Shown piece by piece: positions 11,569 through 24,700 of a stretch of 64,000 nucleotides of DNA (the first letter of the stretch is position 1; each line of letters begins with the position of its first letter). Under the pieces are notes generated by a model, which did not search any database, had not been told where the DNA came from, and saw only the letters and a list, made by a program, of their open reading frames with translations. A program made the translations under genes and the position numbers. The DNA is taken from NCBI RefSeq assembly GCF_014851395.1, contig NW_024040707.1:11692187-11756186 (forward strand), read 5' to 3'. The DNA comes from Micropterus salmoides. Its lineage: Eukaryota; Chordata; Actinopteri; Centrarchiformes; Centrarchidae.

Positions 11569-14500
11569 ATGGACTCAAGTCTGGTCGAAGGAGGACTTAA
11601 TGTCACCTTAACCATCCGGCTACTCATGCATGGGAAGGTGAGTGTGGTTGTATGTAATGTGCGATAAGAAGTTTAAAACCTGAAGTCACTCCTCTGTTTA
11701 ATTTGAGCAACCTCTGCTGTAATCAGAGTAAAATGAAAACAACTTCCTCCAGTGACCATGAAGAATGTGTTTATCGTTTTAACACGCATTTTTGTTCTCT
11801 TCCGTAGGAGGTTGGAAGCATCATTGGCAAGGTAAGTTGTTTAAACTGCCAGAATGATGCTATCTACATCTTGCTCCTTGGTGTGTTTTGTAAATATTGT
11901 GTATTCTTTACAGAAAGGAGAGTCGGTTAAGAAGATGAGAGAGGAGGTAAGATTTTTTTTTGCGGGTAAACAAGAAGACACATGTGCATAATTTCAGTGA
12001 CTCTGACTCATGCGTCTTGTGATAAATGCTGTGACTGATTTGAGATTTCCTGTTTTGTTCCCTTGTCTGTGCAGAGTGGCGCCCGCATCAACATCTCAGA
12101 GGGGAACTGTCCGGAGAGGATCATAACCCTTGCAGGACCGACCACCTCCATTTTTAAAGCCTTCTCCATGATCATTGAGAAACTGGAGGAGGTTAGATTT
12201 GCCCACTACATCTTAAATCAGACATGTTGTATTGAATTGACACTAAAATTGTTCCTCTTGTTGCCCCCCCCCAGGACATCAGCACCTCAATGACCAACAG
12301 TACGGCCACCAGCAAACCACCAGTCACAATGCGCCTTGTTGTGCCTGCCAGCCAGTGTGGCTCACTCATTGGCAAGGGTGGTTGCAAGATCAAGGAAATC
12401 AGAGAGGTTTGTCGTCATCTCTTTTGTGTTTTTTTGATTTTTTTTTCCCTCTCTGTAGAGTTTGGATCTGAACCCCAACGCGTCCTAACTCTTGTTGTTT
12501 GTGGGCGTGTCTCCGCAGTCAGCAGGAGCTCAGGTACAAGTAGCAGGGGACATGTTGCCCAACTCAACAGAGCGTGCCATCACCGTTGCAGGGACCCCAC
12601 AGTCCATTATTGAGTGTGTCAAGCAGATCTGTGTCGTCATGCTTGAGGTACATACACGGTTCATTGCAATACTGTTTTTACTCTTTTGGAAATTTCTGAT
12701 GACTGTTACTCTAGGTGGTTTATTCATATCTGTGTTGCATCGATAGTTAATGTGGATGTTTCTGTTTTCTTAGTCTCCACCAAAGGGAGTGACCATCCCG
12801 TACAGACCCAAACCCTCAGGCTCTCCTGTCATCTTTGCGGGTGGTCAGGTAAACAACACATTAATTTGTTTGTTTCTTCCAGTAGATTTGTCACTGGTAG
12901 TCCACGATGTCCTTATTCCCACACTGTACTGACTCAAGCCCGGCCAAAAGAATTTAATTACGCACAGGTTATCATTCCAGTTTCAGGCGAGCTGTCTGTA
13001 ACATGCCTGTTCTTGTGGCTTGCCAAGGACAGAGTCCTGATGGATATTGGGACTACACTGTGTGTCACACTGCCACACCCTCCTAAGTGCTGTTCTCTCC
13101 TTGCAGGCCTACGCTGTCCAAGGGCAGCACGCCATTCCACAGTCTGATGTAAGTGAAGGGCCCTCTGTAAGTGATCCAATATATTTGCAACTTCGGTCCT
13201 GGGAAGCCATGCCACCTTCTTATTTCATCCCTCTGACTTTAATTTTTCCAACCACCACTGCCTGATACATGCATCCATTTAATAATGCCAAAGATCATTC
13301 TTATTTGAAATTTTTCTTTTCTTTTTTTTTAATATATATGTATATCTTTTTAAGCTTAATCATGACATCCACGTTCCATTTCATATTTTCCTCTCATTCT
13401 CACTATAACCACTTACAAAAAGGGAAATAATTACAAAATTCCAGTTTTGAAACATCTTCTAGATTTTTCCTCACGCATAATTTCTGTCTGTTTGTTTGCT
13501 CTCCACGTCATTTCCCTCACTGTTTCAACAGCTCACCAAACTTCACCAGCTGGCCATGCAGCAGAGCCCCTTCCCCATTGCACATAGCAACCAGGGCTTC
13601 CAGGGTAGGTGGACAGATTGAAAGGGGGAATGTCATTGCTGTAGATTTGTAATAATCCACCTAGTCGACACACTCATGGGGTTTCTTTCCATTTCTTCAG
13701 CTGGGATGGATGCCTCTGCACAAACTGGCTCTCATGAGCTGACCATTCCAAATGATGTAAGTCACATTGTTTTTGCTTGTTTACTGAGTTTGTTCTTAGC
13801 AGAGAAGCATTAAGCCTTACTTTCTTTCCTGCTGCTGATGTGTTTTCATGTTTTTCTTCTTCTTCCCCAGCTTATTGGCTGCATCATTGGCCGTCAGGGC
13901 GCAAAGATCAATGATATCCGTCAGATGTCAGGGGCTCAGATCAAGATTGCCAACCCTGTGGAGGGCTCAACTGACAGACAGGTCACAATCACTGGCTCCC
14001 ATGCCAGTATCAGCCTGGCCGAGTACCTGATCAATGCCCGGTAAGAGGCTCTATGCTAGTGCAACACATCCATCACAGAGGAGCATGTTGACAGGAACAC
14101 AGCAGTATTTTGGGTCTGACTGTTTACATTGTATCTGAAATGGAAAAAATCCAGAGTGCAGTTTGTCAGCGTTGATGTGATGGTAGGAGGCGTTGATAAG
14201 GCTTCAACATTCACGGGACAATGGCATGATAATACGATCCCCTGTTGATTGATTTTTTATTTTTTTTTGGAGTTATATTTATTTGGCCAGCCAGTAGTCA
14301 TGTCAAAGACCGTCGAGTGCCCTTATGCTTATTAATAACAACAGGAAAGAGAAATGAAAAAGGTTAATATTTACCTAAACTTTGTTCTCATCTATTACTC
14401 AAGGCAGTTTTTACTGAGGTAAAAGACAGAAGCAGAACCTTGAGTGGTGCTGGAAATCACAAACTATAAAAAACTGACCTGGCCAATACTCACAGTAATC

Positions 14501-15290
14501 ATAACACCCCACTTCCAACTAGAGCCAGACCAATACCAGACAACACTCACAACAGTTTTTTGTCTGTTTCTTTTTTCTTTTCTTTTTTTTTAAATTCATT
14601 TATCAGCTGTTATAAACCGCAATACTGATTTATCTGCAATTAGCTCGTATCGGCCGATAATATAAGCATGTCGATTTTTTTTTGTTCTGAATAGAACTTT
14701 TAATTCCCATTTTGTTAGCTAGTTGGTAGGTTTGAAGTAAACTTAAAACCTTCCTCTTATATAGCTTTTTATTACCATTATTTAATTACGTGTTTTATTG
14801 TATGCATGTTTTTAAATGTTTTGGTTTGGCTTATCTTTCTTTGTTATTGTCTTATCTATTTTATTGGTTTTATCATTTAATTTTTGTCATTTTTATTGGT
14901 CTCAATTTCTTATCTTGTACAGCTTACAAATAAATTTTATAAGTGATTAGAGTGAGAAGAGATTTAATGTATTTGGTATTACCAGAGCATTGGCCAAGTC
15001 AGTTTTTACAAACAGGAAGTCCCATTTGGAGGATACAGAAGAAAGTTAATTATAATTATTTGTCATGCTCCTCACTTATCTGACTTGTTGTCTGCTGTAT
15101 TATTTCAAATCCATTTATACATCAATCAACATTTCACTGTCAAACATTTAGGCCTGCTGGAAGAGCTCAAATAATTTGAATCAAATATTAACGTAGAAGT
15201 ATTCCTGTGTCTATTTATTTTATTTATTTATTTAGTTGTCGTTGTTTTTTCAGGCTGTCTTCTGAAGCTACTGGACTTGCAGCCAACTGA
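11569..15290 (+). CDS. pcbp2: poly(rC)-binding protein 2 (hnRNP E2), 12 coding exons
   Basis: Coding exons: 11569-11637, 11808-11831, 11914-11946, 12075-12191, 12275-12406, 12519-12647, 12774-12848, 13107-13148, 13532-13604, 13701-13756, 13871-14040 and 15254-15290. All junctions are GT-AG and phases agree over 957 nt, giving 318 residues. Three KH domains are visible with GXXG loops: GKKG (about residue 30), GKGG (about 114) and GRQG (about 257). Family proteins bind C-rich single-stranded RNA and act in mRNA stability, translation and splicing, in nucleus and cytoplasm. The linker (LTKLHQLAMQQS, then AGMDASAQT) matches PCBP2 better than PCBP3 or PCBP4, and the neighbouring map3k12 supports this. 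The C-terminus LSSEATGLAAN differs from the human ending. The start fits the conserved opening MDSSLVEGGLNVTLTIRLL. Confidence 0.95.
14041..15253 (+). other. pcbp2 last intron with a repeat remnant
   Basis: This 1.2-kb intron contains a decayed element at about 14518-14680. It starts CTAGAGCCAGACCAATA and includes ATCGGCCGATAAT, blocks shared with the larger repeat at 33297-34726. The rest is AT-rich, with nothing recognised. Confidence 0.5.
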
Positions 15291-16470
15291 CATGGAGGAT
15301 CTTCATCAGCACCTAATATAACCCCTCCCCCTACTTTTTACCAAGAGGTCCCTTATTGAACTTAATGCAAAAACCAAGTACTATAAACTCACTGTTTTCT
15401 CCTCTGCTTTGGTTAGACGCCTACTCAGTTGTAATTACACCATCATCATGATATTGGTATTTTATTTATTTATTATGTTTTTAAAAATTCCCATTGAATA
15501 TAGTTTTTAAAGACTTCCTTCTGTTGTATTTTTTTCCTCTGATTTTACTGTATGTCTGTATGATCTTCTTGATATAGGTAAAAAGTTTTAGAAAAATCTG
15601 AAAAGGCATAAATGTTTTTCTTATGTCAGATTTTTCTTAGAAAATGTAAAAAATTAAGAAAAAAGACAGACAATAACATTATAGATGGACTGTTCTTTCC
15701 CTTCCTTTTTAAATATCTATTTATTTTTATTTAATACACAGCTCCTTGTAAGAGTAGAAGTCATTGATATTTGCCATCTTCTATTTGGAGCTGTACTTTC
15801 TGAATGAGGCATTGTGGGTTTAACGGGTTTCAGTGGGTGTAAATGATCTCCAGTTGAAGATGTATACAGGAAAAACCTTTCTTTTTTTAGTCGGATGGTG
15901 TTGAGTGTGGGTTTAAAGGAGAATTTTAAGCTACATTATGTCTCAACTCTAATTTGCTGAGTAATTATTTTGTGTCATTCCTGTGTTTCCATCCGTTTTA
16001 TTTCTCGATCAGGAATTTTGAGCATTGTTGTGTATTGGATTCTGATAGGGTGGGTGGGCCTTGGTCACCAGGAGTGGGCCTGAATGAGAGGAAAATATTT
16101 TCTTTTCTCTGAAATTGCTAAGACCATAGTAATGAGGATGATGATAATAACATTGAAATGTTTGTTTTAAATAGAGAAAATATTTTTTTTAACTGCAGGG
16201 CTGGGGCAAAAACTACAAGACGTGCTGGTCTTTATAAGTATATTATGCTGAGGTATTAAATTATGATTAACTAGAAGGAGAATTATAGAATTAACACTAG
16301 TTTCCTGCTGTCCTTTTTTGCCTGGGTCAGATTTTATTTTTTATTCTTTGCAGGATGAAGAAACTCACTTTTTGTGCACGTTTTCAAACTATTGTAGATC
16401 TGGGTGCAATTAAAATTGTTGAAGAAATGAAATGCAGAAATAAAAAAATAAAAAGATGTGAAATGCTTGA
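15291..16470 (+). other. pcbp2: pcbp2 3'UTR with poly(A) signals
   Basis: The long AT-rich 3'UTR ends near two overlapping-range AATAAA signals at 16439-16444 and 16447-16452. It contains several poly-T and AT-rich stretches. The exact cleavage site is inferred. Confidence 0.6.
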
Positions 16471-16814
16471 AAATAAGTCATTCCTATGTTATGTGTAGTG
16501 TGTTCATAAAGGCAACTGACAGACAACTAGTGTTGTTAAACTCAGTGATTATTAATAATAAAAAACGTGGTCTTGTCTGGTTGCGACCCAGATGGGGTCT
16601 CTTTAAAATGCAGTGGTGGACAATAACTAAGTACACTTAAGTACAAATACTTAATTTTTTTTCATGCCACTTTCTACTTCTACTCCGCTACATCTCAGAG
16701 GGAAATAATTTTTACTTCATTACATTTATCTGACAGTTACTAGCTACTTTCCAATTAATTAATTATACACAAAACATATGAAAAGTAAAACAATATAAAC
16801 AGTATATACAAGTA

Positions 16815-17105
16815 AAGCTGAAATGATTAGTCGATTGACAGAAAATTAATTGGCAACTATTTTGATCATTTATTATAATTTTTCATGTAAAAGCATTTTA
16901 TGTTTCCAGCTTCACAAATGTGAAGATTTGCTGCTTTTCCTTTTAATTATTTGAATGTATTGTTAATGTTGAGGTTTGCACTGTTGCTTAGACAAAATCA
17001 GCATTGTGAAGGTGTTACTTTGGGCTCTGGGTAATTGACAGCATTTCTTACCGTGTTCAGAATTTGATTGATTGATTAATAGAGAAAATAATAATTAGTT
17101 GCAGT
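16815..17105. repeat. palindrome-ended dispersed repeat nested in copy B
   Basis: It begins AGCTGAAATGATTAGTCGAT and ends ATAATTAGTTGCAGT, which are roughly inverted copies. The same family occurs at about 36885-37169 in an aaas intron, sharing GATTAATC-type ends and a central TTTGCTGCTTTT-like block. Confidence 0.6.
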
Positions 17106-17293
17106 CATACAAAATAGTTAAAAATGAGTTCCCCCTCAGCAACTACAGCAGTAAAATCCTCCCTTTACATGAATGCATGAGTAATACTAATCTCATAATA
17201 TGATAGTATAACAGCCAGAGGACATTTTTCTTTCTGCAATGTGTACTTTTACTTTTAATACTTTAAGTACATCTTCCTGATTATATTTAGATG

Positions 17294-18903
17294 CACTGAA
17301 CAAAATTATAAATGTAACACTTTTGTTTTTTCTCCCATTCATCATGAGATAAACTCAAAGATCTAAGACTTTCTCTATGTACACAAAAGGCCTATTTCTC
17401 TCATATATTGTTCACAAATCTGTCAAAATCTGTGTCAGTGAGCACTTCTCCTTTGCCGAGATAATACATCCATCTCACAGGTGTGGTATATCAAGATGCT
17501 GATCAGACAGCATGGGTTCCACTGGTGTGCCCTAGGCTGGCCACAATAAAAAGCCACTCGAAAATGTGCAGTTTCACTGTATTCGGGGGGTCCGGAAACC
17601 AGTCAGTAACTGGTGTGACCACCATTTGCCTCACGCAGTGCAACACATCTCCTTTGCATTGTTGTTGCATAGAGTTGATCAGGTTGTTGATTGTGGCTTG
17701 TGGAATGTTGGTCCACTCCTCTTCAATGGCTGTGAGAAGTTGCTGGATATCGGCAGAACGTGGAACACGCTTTCGTATACACCGATCCAGAGCACCCCAA
17801 ACATGCTCAATGGGTGACATGTCCGGTGAGTATGCTGGCCATGCATGAACTGGGATGTTTTCAGCTTCCAGGAATTGTGTATAGATCCTTGCAACGTGGG
17901 GCCGTGCAGTATCATGCTGCAACATGAGGTGATGGTCGTGGATGAATGGCACAACAATGGGCCTCAGGATCTCGTCACTGTATCTCTGTGCATTCAAAAT
18001 GCTATCAATAAAATACACCTGTGTTCATTGTCCATAACACATGCCTGTGGTATCATAACAACACCGCCACCATGGGCCATTCGATCCACAATGTTGACAT
18101 CAGCAAACTGCTCACCCACATGACGCCATACATGCTGTCTGCCATCTGCCCTATACAGTGAAAACCGGAATTCATCAGTGAAGAGAACACCTCTCCAAAG
18201 TGTCAGAAGCCATTGAATGTGAGCATTTGCCCGCACAAGTCAGTTACGACGATGAACTGCAGTCAGGTCGAGACCCCGATAAGGACTACGACAATGCAAA
18301 TGAGCTTCCCTGAGACGGTTCCTGACAATTTGTGCAGAAATTCTTTGTTAATGCAAACCGATTGTTGCAGCAGCTGTCCGGGTGGCTGGTCTCAGACGAT
18401 CTTGGAGGTGAAGATGCTGGATGTGGAGGTCCTGGGCTGGTGTGGTTGCACGTGAGGCCAGTTGGATGTACTGCCAAATTCTCTGAAACGCTTTTGGAGA
18501 TGGCTTATGGTAGAGAAATGAACATTCAATTCATGGGCAACAGCTCTGGTGGACATTCCTGCAGTCAGCATGCCAATAACACCTTAAAAACGTGCGATAT
18601 CTGTGGCGTTGTGCTCTGTGAAGGAACTGCACATTTTTGAGAGGCCTTTTATTGTGACCAGCCTAAGGTACACCTGCAATACCCATGCTGTCTGATCAGC
18701 ATCTTGATATACCACACCTTTGAGGTGGATGTATTATCTCGGCAAAGGAGAAGTGCTCACTGACACAGATTTTGACAGATTTGTGAACAATATTTGAGAG
18801 AAATAGGCCTTTTGTGTACATAGAGAAAGTCTTAGATCTTTGAGTTTATCTCATGATGAATGGGAGCAAAAACAAAAGTGTTGCATTTATAATTTGTTCA
18901 GTG
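17294..18903 (-). mobile_element. degenerate Tc1-like DNA transposon
   Basis: Long terminal inverted repeats of about 285 bp (17294-17577 and 18618-18903) begin CACTGAACAAA. The element lies in a TA target, intact on the right (18904-18905) and apparently mutated to TG on the left. Between the arms is a minus-strand Tc1 transposase remnant. The arms are still very similar, so the insertion looks moderately recent, and it must postdate the hAT-like element it interrupts. Confidence 0.9.
17503..18480 (-). pseudogene. Tc1-like transposase remnant (DD34E), frame-disrupted
   Basis: Two minus-strand frames cover the catalytic part. The 18236-17994 frame has FTDEFRFSL, containing the first catalytic Asp. 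The 18018-17503 frame has QHDTARPH and SPIEHVW, which give Asp and Glu with 34 residues between them, the Tc1 DD34E spacing. The two frames are offset, so a frameshift lies near 18.0 kb. The N-terminal helix-turn-helix part beyond 18.25 kb is further broken by stops. It is not expected to be functional. Confidence 0.85.
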
Positions 18904-19379
18904 TACTTTTAGTAGTGTGGTATTAGTACTTTTTTTTAAAGTAAAGGATCTGAATACTTCATCCACCACTGTTAAAATAACAAACAGGTGGCAAAGGGCA
19001 AAGCTGTAGGTTAAGAAATGACACTGGAACAGTTTGGACATGCTCAAAGTCATTGAAAATAGTCTTTTATTTCTCGTTCAGCTGTCTTATGTGACGAAGC
19101 AACAGCAGAAACTGTAGCTATGACATGACCCTTCTTTTTAAACAAACATCACACTGGGTTTTTTTTGTTGTTTTTTTTAATCAATACATTATTTATTGTT
19201 GCTCGTAATATTTTGCTTTTGATATAATTCCTATGTTACAGGTACAATGTGCAATGCTGTATAAAAACAAAACATTTCTATTCAAACCCAAAGGATACTT
19301 ACTGTTCTACTAGTAACCACCACAGAGAAGTGCTCTATTCCTTATCTGGCTACTTCCGCAATTATCTTAAAGGGTAAAA

Positions 19380-20120
19380 GGAACAGTTGAGGTATTTATG
19401 AAGCCTATCAACATTGCATACTATAAGAGTCCTTTTGGTTTTTTACCTAAAAGGGACCTCCACATATTGTACATTTTAACAACAATTTTAGAGGTCTTGG
19501 TGGGTAGATCTACAGACAATGATTTTATACAACTTAGCTGCCTCAAGTGACGTAACTTGAGTCAGCGTCGGTTGGAGCTGAAGACTACAACTTGATACAA
19601 ACTACAAATGAACAAAAAACTGGTGGTGTGGAATTAGAAAGAAGTTAGCTTACCAGACCTCTGTAGCCTGCCCCTCGTCTTAGCTTGAAGCGAATGGCTG
19701 GAGGCTACATTAGCAGCTACTAACATAAGGCTCCCAGAATCTCAGACACAACTGTTGTCAGTCAAGATGAATTGTGGGTAACATAGGCGCCGGATTTTGA
19801 CATGGAAGAAGAGAGGCAATATCATCTCTGATTCTGCAGCATAATTTTTTTCCTAAACTGTCACGACATCATGAGGCTGACAATGTTATAGGAGTGCAAT
19901 GCTACACCAGTGGAGCACTCTTTTACTAAAGCACCTGCACCAGTGTTTGTTGCTGAGATATTACCGTGGCTACTGGCTAGCAATACTAGTGCATGCCAGA
20001 GGTCATTTCTATGAGTACTACCTTTCAATGCACATCCTGCTAATAAAAGACAAAAGGAAAAAAAAGAACATTTTTGGAAACACTGGTATACGTACAACGA
20101 CAAAAGTGTATTTTAAGTAA
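19380..20120. repeat. dispersed fish repeat in the pcbp2/map3k12 interval
   Basis: The block contains CCTCTGTAGCCTGCCCCTCG, GGCTACATTAGCAGCTA, CGCCGGATTTTGACA and CAATACTAGTGCATGC phrases that I recognise as a common dispersed percomorph repeat. The ends are approximate. Short frames inside it are not genes. Confidence 0.45.
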
Positions 20121-20216
20121 ACCCAAAAGTCTCCCATCCTATCACAAATTTGATAAGCTTAATAAAAAACCTCAACCTTGTCTTTTGTGTATTTGAAACT
20201 CAGTAGTAGGAGGGTT

Positions 20217-20220
<4 letters not shown>

Positions 20221-20250
<30 letters not shown>
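20221..20250. repeat. (TA)15 microsatellite
   Basis: An uninterrupted TA tract of 30 bases. Confidence 0.95.
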
Positions 20251-20254
<4 letters not shown>

Positions 20255-21003
20255 CTACTGAGAATCCTTATTATGCATCATAATCGATGTCTTGGTGAGA
20301 TTTTCATTCCGTTTTTTTTTTGAGTGCTGACATATATAAACAAAAACAAAATAACTTAAGTAATACTTTCAGAATTAAAAAAGTGTAAACTTTCACAAAA
20401 TATAAAACTGACAACATTTGAACCGTAAATTATAAACATGTAGTCATGCATTTGTTCACAGGGCTGCATACCGTTTAGTCTTACATTTTTATCTTACAAA
20501 TAAAATAAAGTTAGATATTTCTCATGTGGTATGTAATGGATATTTACATTATTATTCATTAGTATTTGATGCATTAGTGTGTGGAGTATCATGGAGGATG
20601 CTCCCAGAGTGAGGATTAGTGTGTTTAAAGGACAAGTGTGGTATCTTGTGCGTGCATCTGTGGAAGGGTTTTTGCTGAACTGGAGCAGTGGCTAAGGTTA
20701 CCTTGGTAACTATTTTGCCTTTAAAAAAACCCCTACTGAACATAAATGACATTTATCTGATGTCACAAGCTGCCAAAATATCTGATATCAGGTTATGACA
20801 AATGTCCTACTGCATGTCATCTGATGTAGGTTTGCCAGCCAACAAACTTATGAGACACCATAAGTCAACTTGTCATAGTCTGAGTGGTGTGGTAGGTGTG
20901 ATCCCTCATGACAACAGTAATGTACTGCACTGACAGATTGGTGTACGCCTGTGATGATTGTTCACTGTACGGTAGTTGGAGGTCTTTGCTAGTGTCCAGT
21001 GAT

Positions 21004-21749
21004 CTATGGAGGTCCTGTATGGGGTGCCTGTGGAGACCCCTGATAGGGTTGAGACGGCGACACCCATGCTCCAGCACTGGGAGGACGGCTGGGCTCTCCG
21101 CTACCTGACTGATCCAGCTCAGCACTGTCGCAGTCAGAATCATCACACAGGGCCCGATTCTAGAGACAGAAAGTGGGAAACAGTGTCATACATGACCTAC
21201 AGACAACAGTAAGTGTTTTTGAAAGCCGTTTTAAGAATTAAAATATTATTATCAACAAGTCAGTTTACTACTAGTCCTTAATGAATGACTAGTAACAAAA
21301 AATGTTTACTAGTAAGAATGAAAATGTTAGTAGTATCTTTTGGAAGAGTTACAAGAAACTAATAAATACATACTAGTATCTAAATAATAGATACTAGTAA
21401 AATTTAAATAGTTATTAATTACTTTTCAAAAAGTTACTTGTAAATAATGAATAGATGATATCTACATAAATGCAAAACCTCATAGATTTCAATGGCAAAA
21501 ATATGCAATTAGTTACTAGTAAGTAAAAAATAGTTACTAGTAAATAAAAATCAAGCACTTTCTAATCAGTTGTTACTAGTAAAAGGGGAATAATTACTAG
21601 TAACTAATAAATAAGTAATAGCACCTTTCAAATAGCAACTAATAAGTTTTAAGGATTAAATGTATGTAATACAATGCATTAGCTCCAAAATCCACTTAAA
21701 AGTATCAAAAGCAAAGTAGTCTTTCTGCAGTAAAATGTCCTCTTTGACT

Positions 21750-21783
<34 letters not shown>

Positions 21784-24700
21784 GGCAACTGTGGAAAGTT
21801 TTATTCAGATATATTAATATTTACTGGTAGCTCAATGGGCTCAGTGTTTTTATATGTACTTTTATCGCGATGAAATGTTATTTAATTCAAAATTTCTCTA
21901 CCAAAGTAAATTAATCCTTGAGTAAGTATTGTTATCATTTAACTATTCTTTTTCATATTCTGATTTGTGTTATTATTTGGTTTCAATACTATGTAATCAG
22001 AATATTTTTGGGTTAGCACTATAGCAGCCATAGTCAGTAGTATAGTTAACTCTGTACAGGGTCACGAGGTTTCTGGAGCCAATCCCAGCTGTCATTGGGC
22101 TAACCCTGGACAGGAAGCTAGTTCCTCACAGGGCTAACTCATAGAGACAAACAATTCACACACGTTCACACCTAAGGGCAGTTAAGAGTCACCAATTAAC
22201 CTATGCATGTCTTTGGACTATGAGAGGAAGCAGGAGAACATGAAAAGAACCCACACAAACACAAGGAGAATACGCAAACTCCAAAAAAAGAAAGGCCTGA
22301 GCCTTGATCCATGAACCTTCCTTCCGTGAGGCAACAGTGCTAAGCACACATCTGTGTGTCATGTTATTCTCATTTTTAGCACCACATACCAGTTATTTTC
22401 TGGTACAGTAAAGAAGGTCACTTCAAGAGAGGTCATTTAACGAGATGGCCTCTTCTGCAGCTGTCGTTTCTATTTCTTGGAGTGCAGTAGGGACATTCAG
22501 GCTCCCAGAGCTTTCCACCGCGCTCGCTCGGTGATCTACAGTGAACATTTTCGGCTTTGCTCGCAGTTCCATATGAACTGTCATACATGGTAAATGGTCT
22601 GTACTATATATGTATAGTGCCTTTCTAGTCTTTTCGACCACTCAAACGCTTTACACTACATCACGTTCACCCACTTATCATCAAAGACCTAACTGCTCAT
22701 CAGAAACAGAAATGAACTCATTCACACACTGATGGCACAGCCACCAGGAGCAATTTGGGATTCCCGACATTCTGGTTAGTGGACGACCGCTCTACCCTAA
22801 GCCAAAGCAGCCCACTTGTGCCACTTAAACACTTCCGTAATTAAGGTCTGTCTGAAGGTCTATCTGGTTTACATGTGCGTGTATTTTGTCCACTTCATAG
22901 AAATCTGCAGCTACTCTGTGAGCTGGAGAGCTAGCCTACAAGAAAACACATGTAGCTGTTGCTAAAGCTGTAATACAGTCATTCTCTGGACACCTATGGA
23001 TACTTCGCTGTTGATTATTAACTTCTGAAGTAATTTTTAGAAACTATTTGTCTTCTTTTTGAGGATTTTTGCATTATTCTAACTTGTGACATAAAAGGTA
23101 ATGTTACATGATAAAATCGGAACATGTTGAATATTGTAAAACTTTGTCAGAGCTATTAGAATACATCCAAATTCCACTCTTGTCACATTATTAACACATT
23201 TTTTTTCTGATGTAACAATGTGTTAGCAGTATTTTAATGTTGTATCTGGTCAATGTGTAATGTATAATGTACTTTAACTACTTAAACTACTTTAGACACA
23301 ATCTAGCAGTTTTGTCCAGTGGTTTCCAACTTAGTGGTCTGGCCCATTCTAAGGGCCACAATATAGATTTTGGGTGTCATGAGATCATAAATGGTTTAGG
23401 AAAGAAGAAAAGACAAAGTTCTGCAACAAAAATCTGTTTTAATTGTTTAGACATTTCTGTAATTGTTATTTTTGCTTGTGAAATAATGGATTATTTTACT
23501 GTTTTTTTAATTGAAACCATCAGAGAAACCATCTGTATCATATAAGTTTATCATGTGTTTTTAATGTTAAATAATGATTCTGAAAAGTCCTTACTAACTA
23601 CATATGTCAGATACATGTAATGGTGTAAAAAGTAAAAGCTTTTTCAATGAAATGTAGTGGATAAAGTAACATAAAATAGATATACTCAAGTAAAGTACCT
23701 CAATATTCAATATGTAAGTAAGTGCTTTTCTAAGAAGATGACACAAACTGACACATGCAATCCTCTGTGGAGCTTCTCTACCTCATTAGGATTCTGCCCG
23801 GCTTCCAGCTGAGCTTTGGCCTGGCCGAGGGCGCCATCTCTCTCCGACAGGCCATCGGAAGCCTGCGCAGGATCAGTGTTGTCCGCCGGGATCTCCGACC
23901 CCTGAGAGAGGAGGTCGTCGCTGCGGTCGTCCAACCTGTCGTCCGTGTTTGTGCTGACCACGTCGGGAGTACCGCTGTGAGAGTGGTCGGTGGTGTGGCC
24001 CTCCTCGCCGTCCGACACCGACAGGTTCTCTGAGCTGAAAGTGGACACCGACTGGCACTTGGTGATGCTGGTCGGGCGCCTGGAGGGATTCAAAAGAAAC
24101 AACAAGGAAACCAAATTTTTAAATCACAGAATTGATAATAAGCGTAAGAATGACACAAATAACAAATCTTTCTTCTCTGAATAAATCAGCAACTTGTCAG
24201 AGAGAGAAGATATCTTGAGGGAATTTTCCAGTGACGAAGGACAGCAAGTTACTCACCGTCTCCGTGGTAACTCAACCTCACTGTCAACTTCACCCTCCTC
24301 CTCTTCTGATGACACTCCACGCCTCTGTAATAAGAAACAGGAAAAATGTTCAAAGTGAAAATGATCAAAGTATAACCAGAGGAACGCTGAGGAGTGTGAA
24401 CACGTATCCAGCACTGTACCTGTTTGCGTGTGATAGCTGCCCTGTATAGAATGGCTGAAGGAGTGAGGTGCTGACTCCCAATTCCCCCTGATGCCCCCCG
24501 GGGCAACCGCACAGCACCAGCTCCCTCCTCTTTATCCTCCCCATCATGCGGCAAACGTGGAGATCCCAGAGACCCCCGCCCTGCTGCCGCCCCCCTCCCA
24601 CATGGTGAGTCTGGGCTGCTGGAGAACGGGAACGATGCAGCATCCTCGCTTGGCGTGTCGCTGCGTGGAGGAGTTTCTGTAAAATCATCAAGACCAGCTG

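Larger units (their letters stand above)
16611..18971. mobile_element. hAT-like non-autonomous element, copy B, carrying nested insertions
   Basis: The ends CAGTGGTGGA and TCCACCACTG are inverted repeats. The flanks TTAAAATG and TTAAAATA match at 7 of 8 bases, which fits an 8-bp hAT target-site duplication. The element carries internal ACTTAAGTAC and CTCCGCTACATCTCAGAGG blocks found in copies A and C. It has been interrupted by a palindromic repeat (about 16815-17105) and by a Tc1-like element (17294-18903). No hAT transposase is encoded. Confidence 0.8.
18972..21003 (-). other. map3k12: map3k12 3' side: likely 3'UTR plus repeat
   Basis: Sequence downstream of the map3k12 stop on the minus strand. 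Reverse-strand AATAAA signals occur at 19066-19071 and about 19192-19197, but the large repeat at about 19380-20120 lies between them and the stop, so the true 3' end is uncertain. Nothing coding is seen. Confidence 0.35.
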
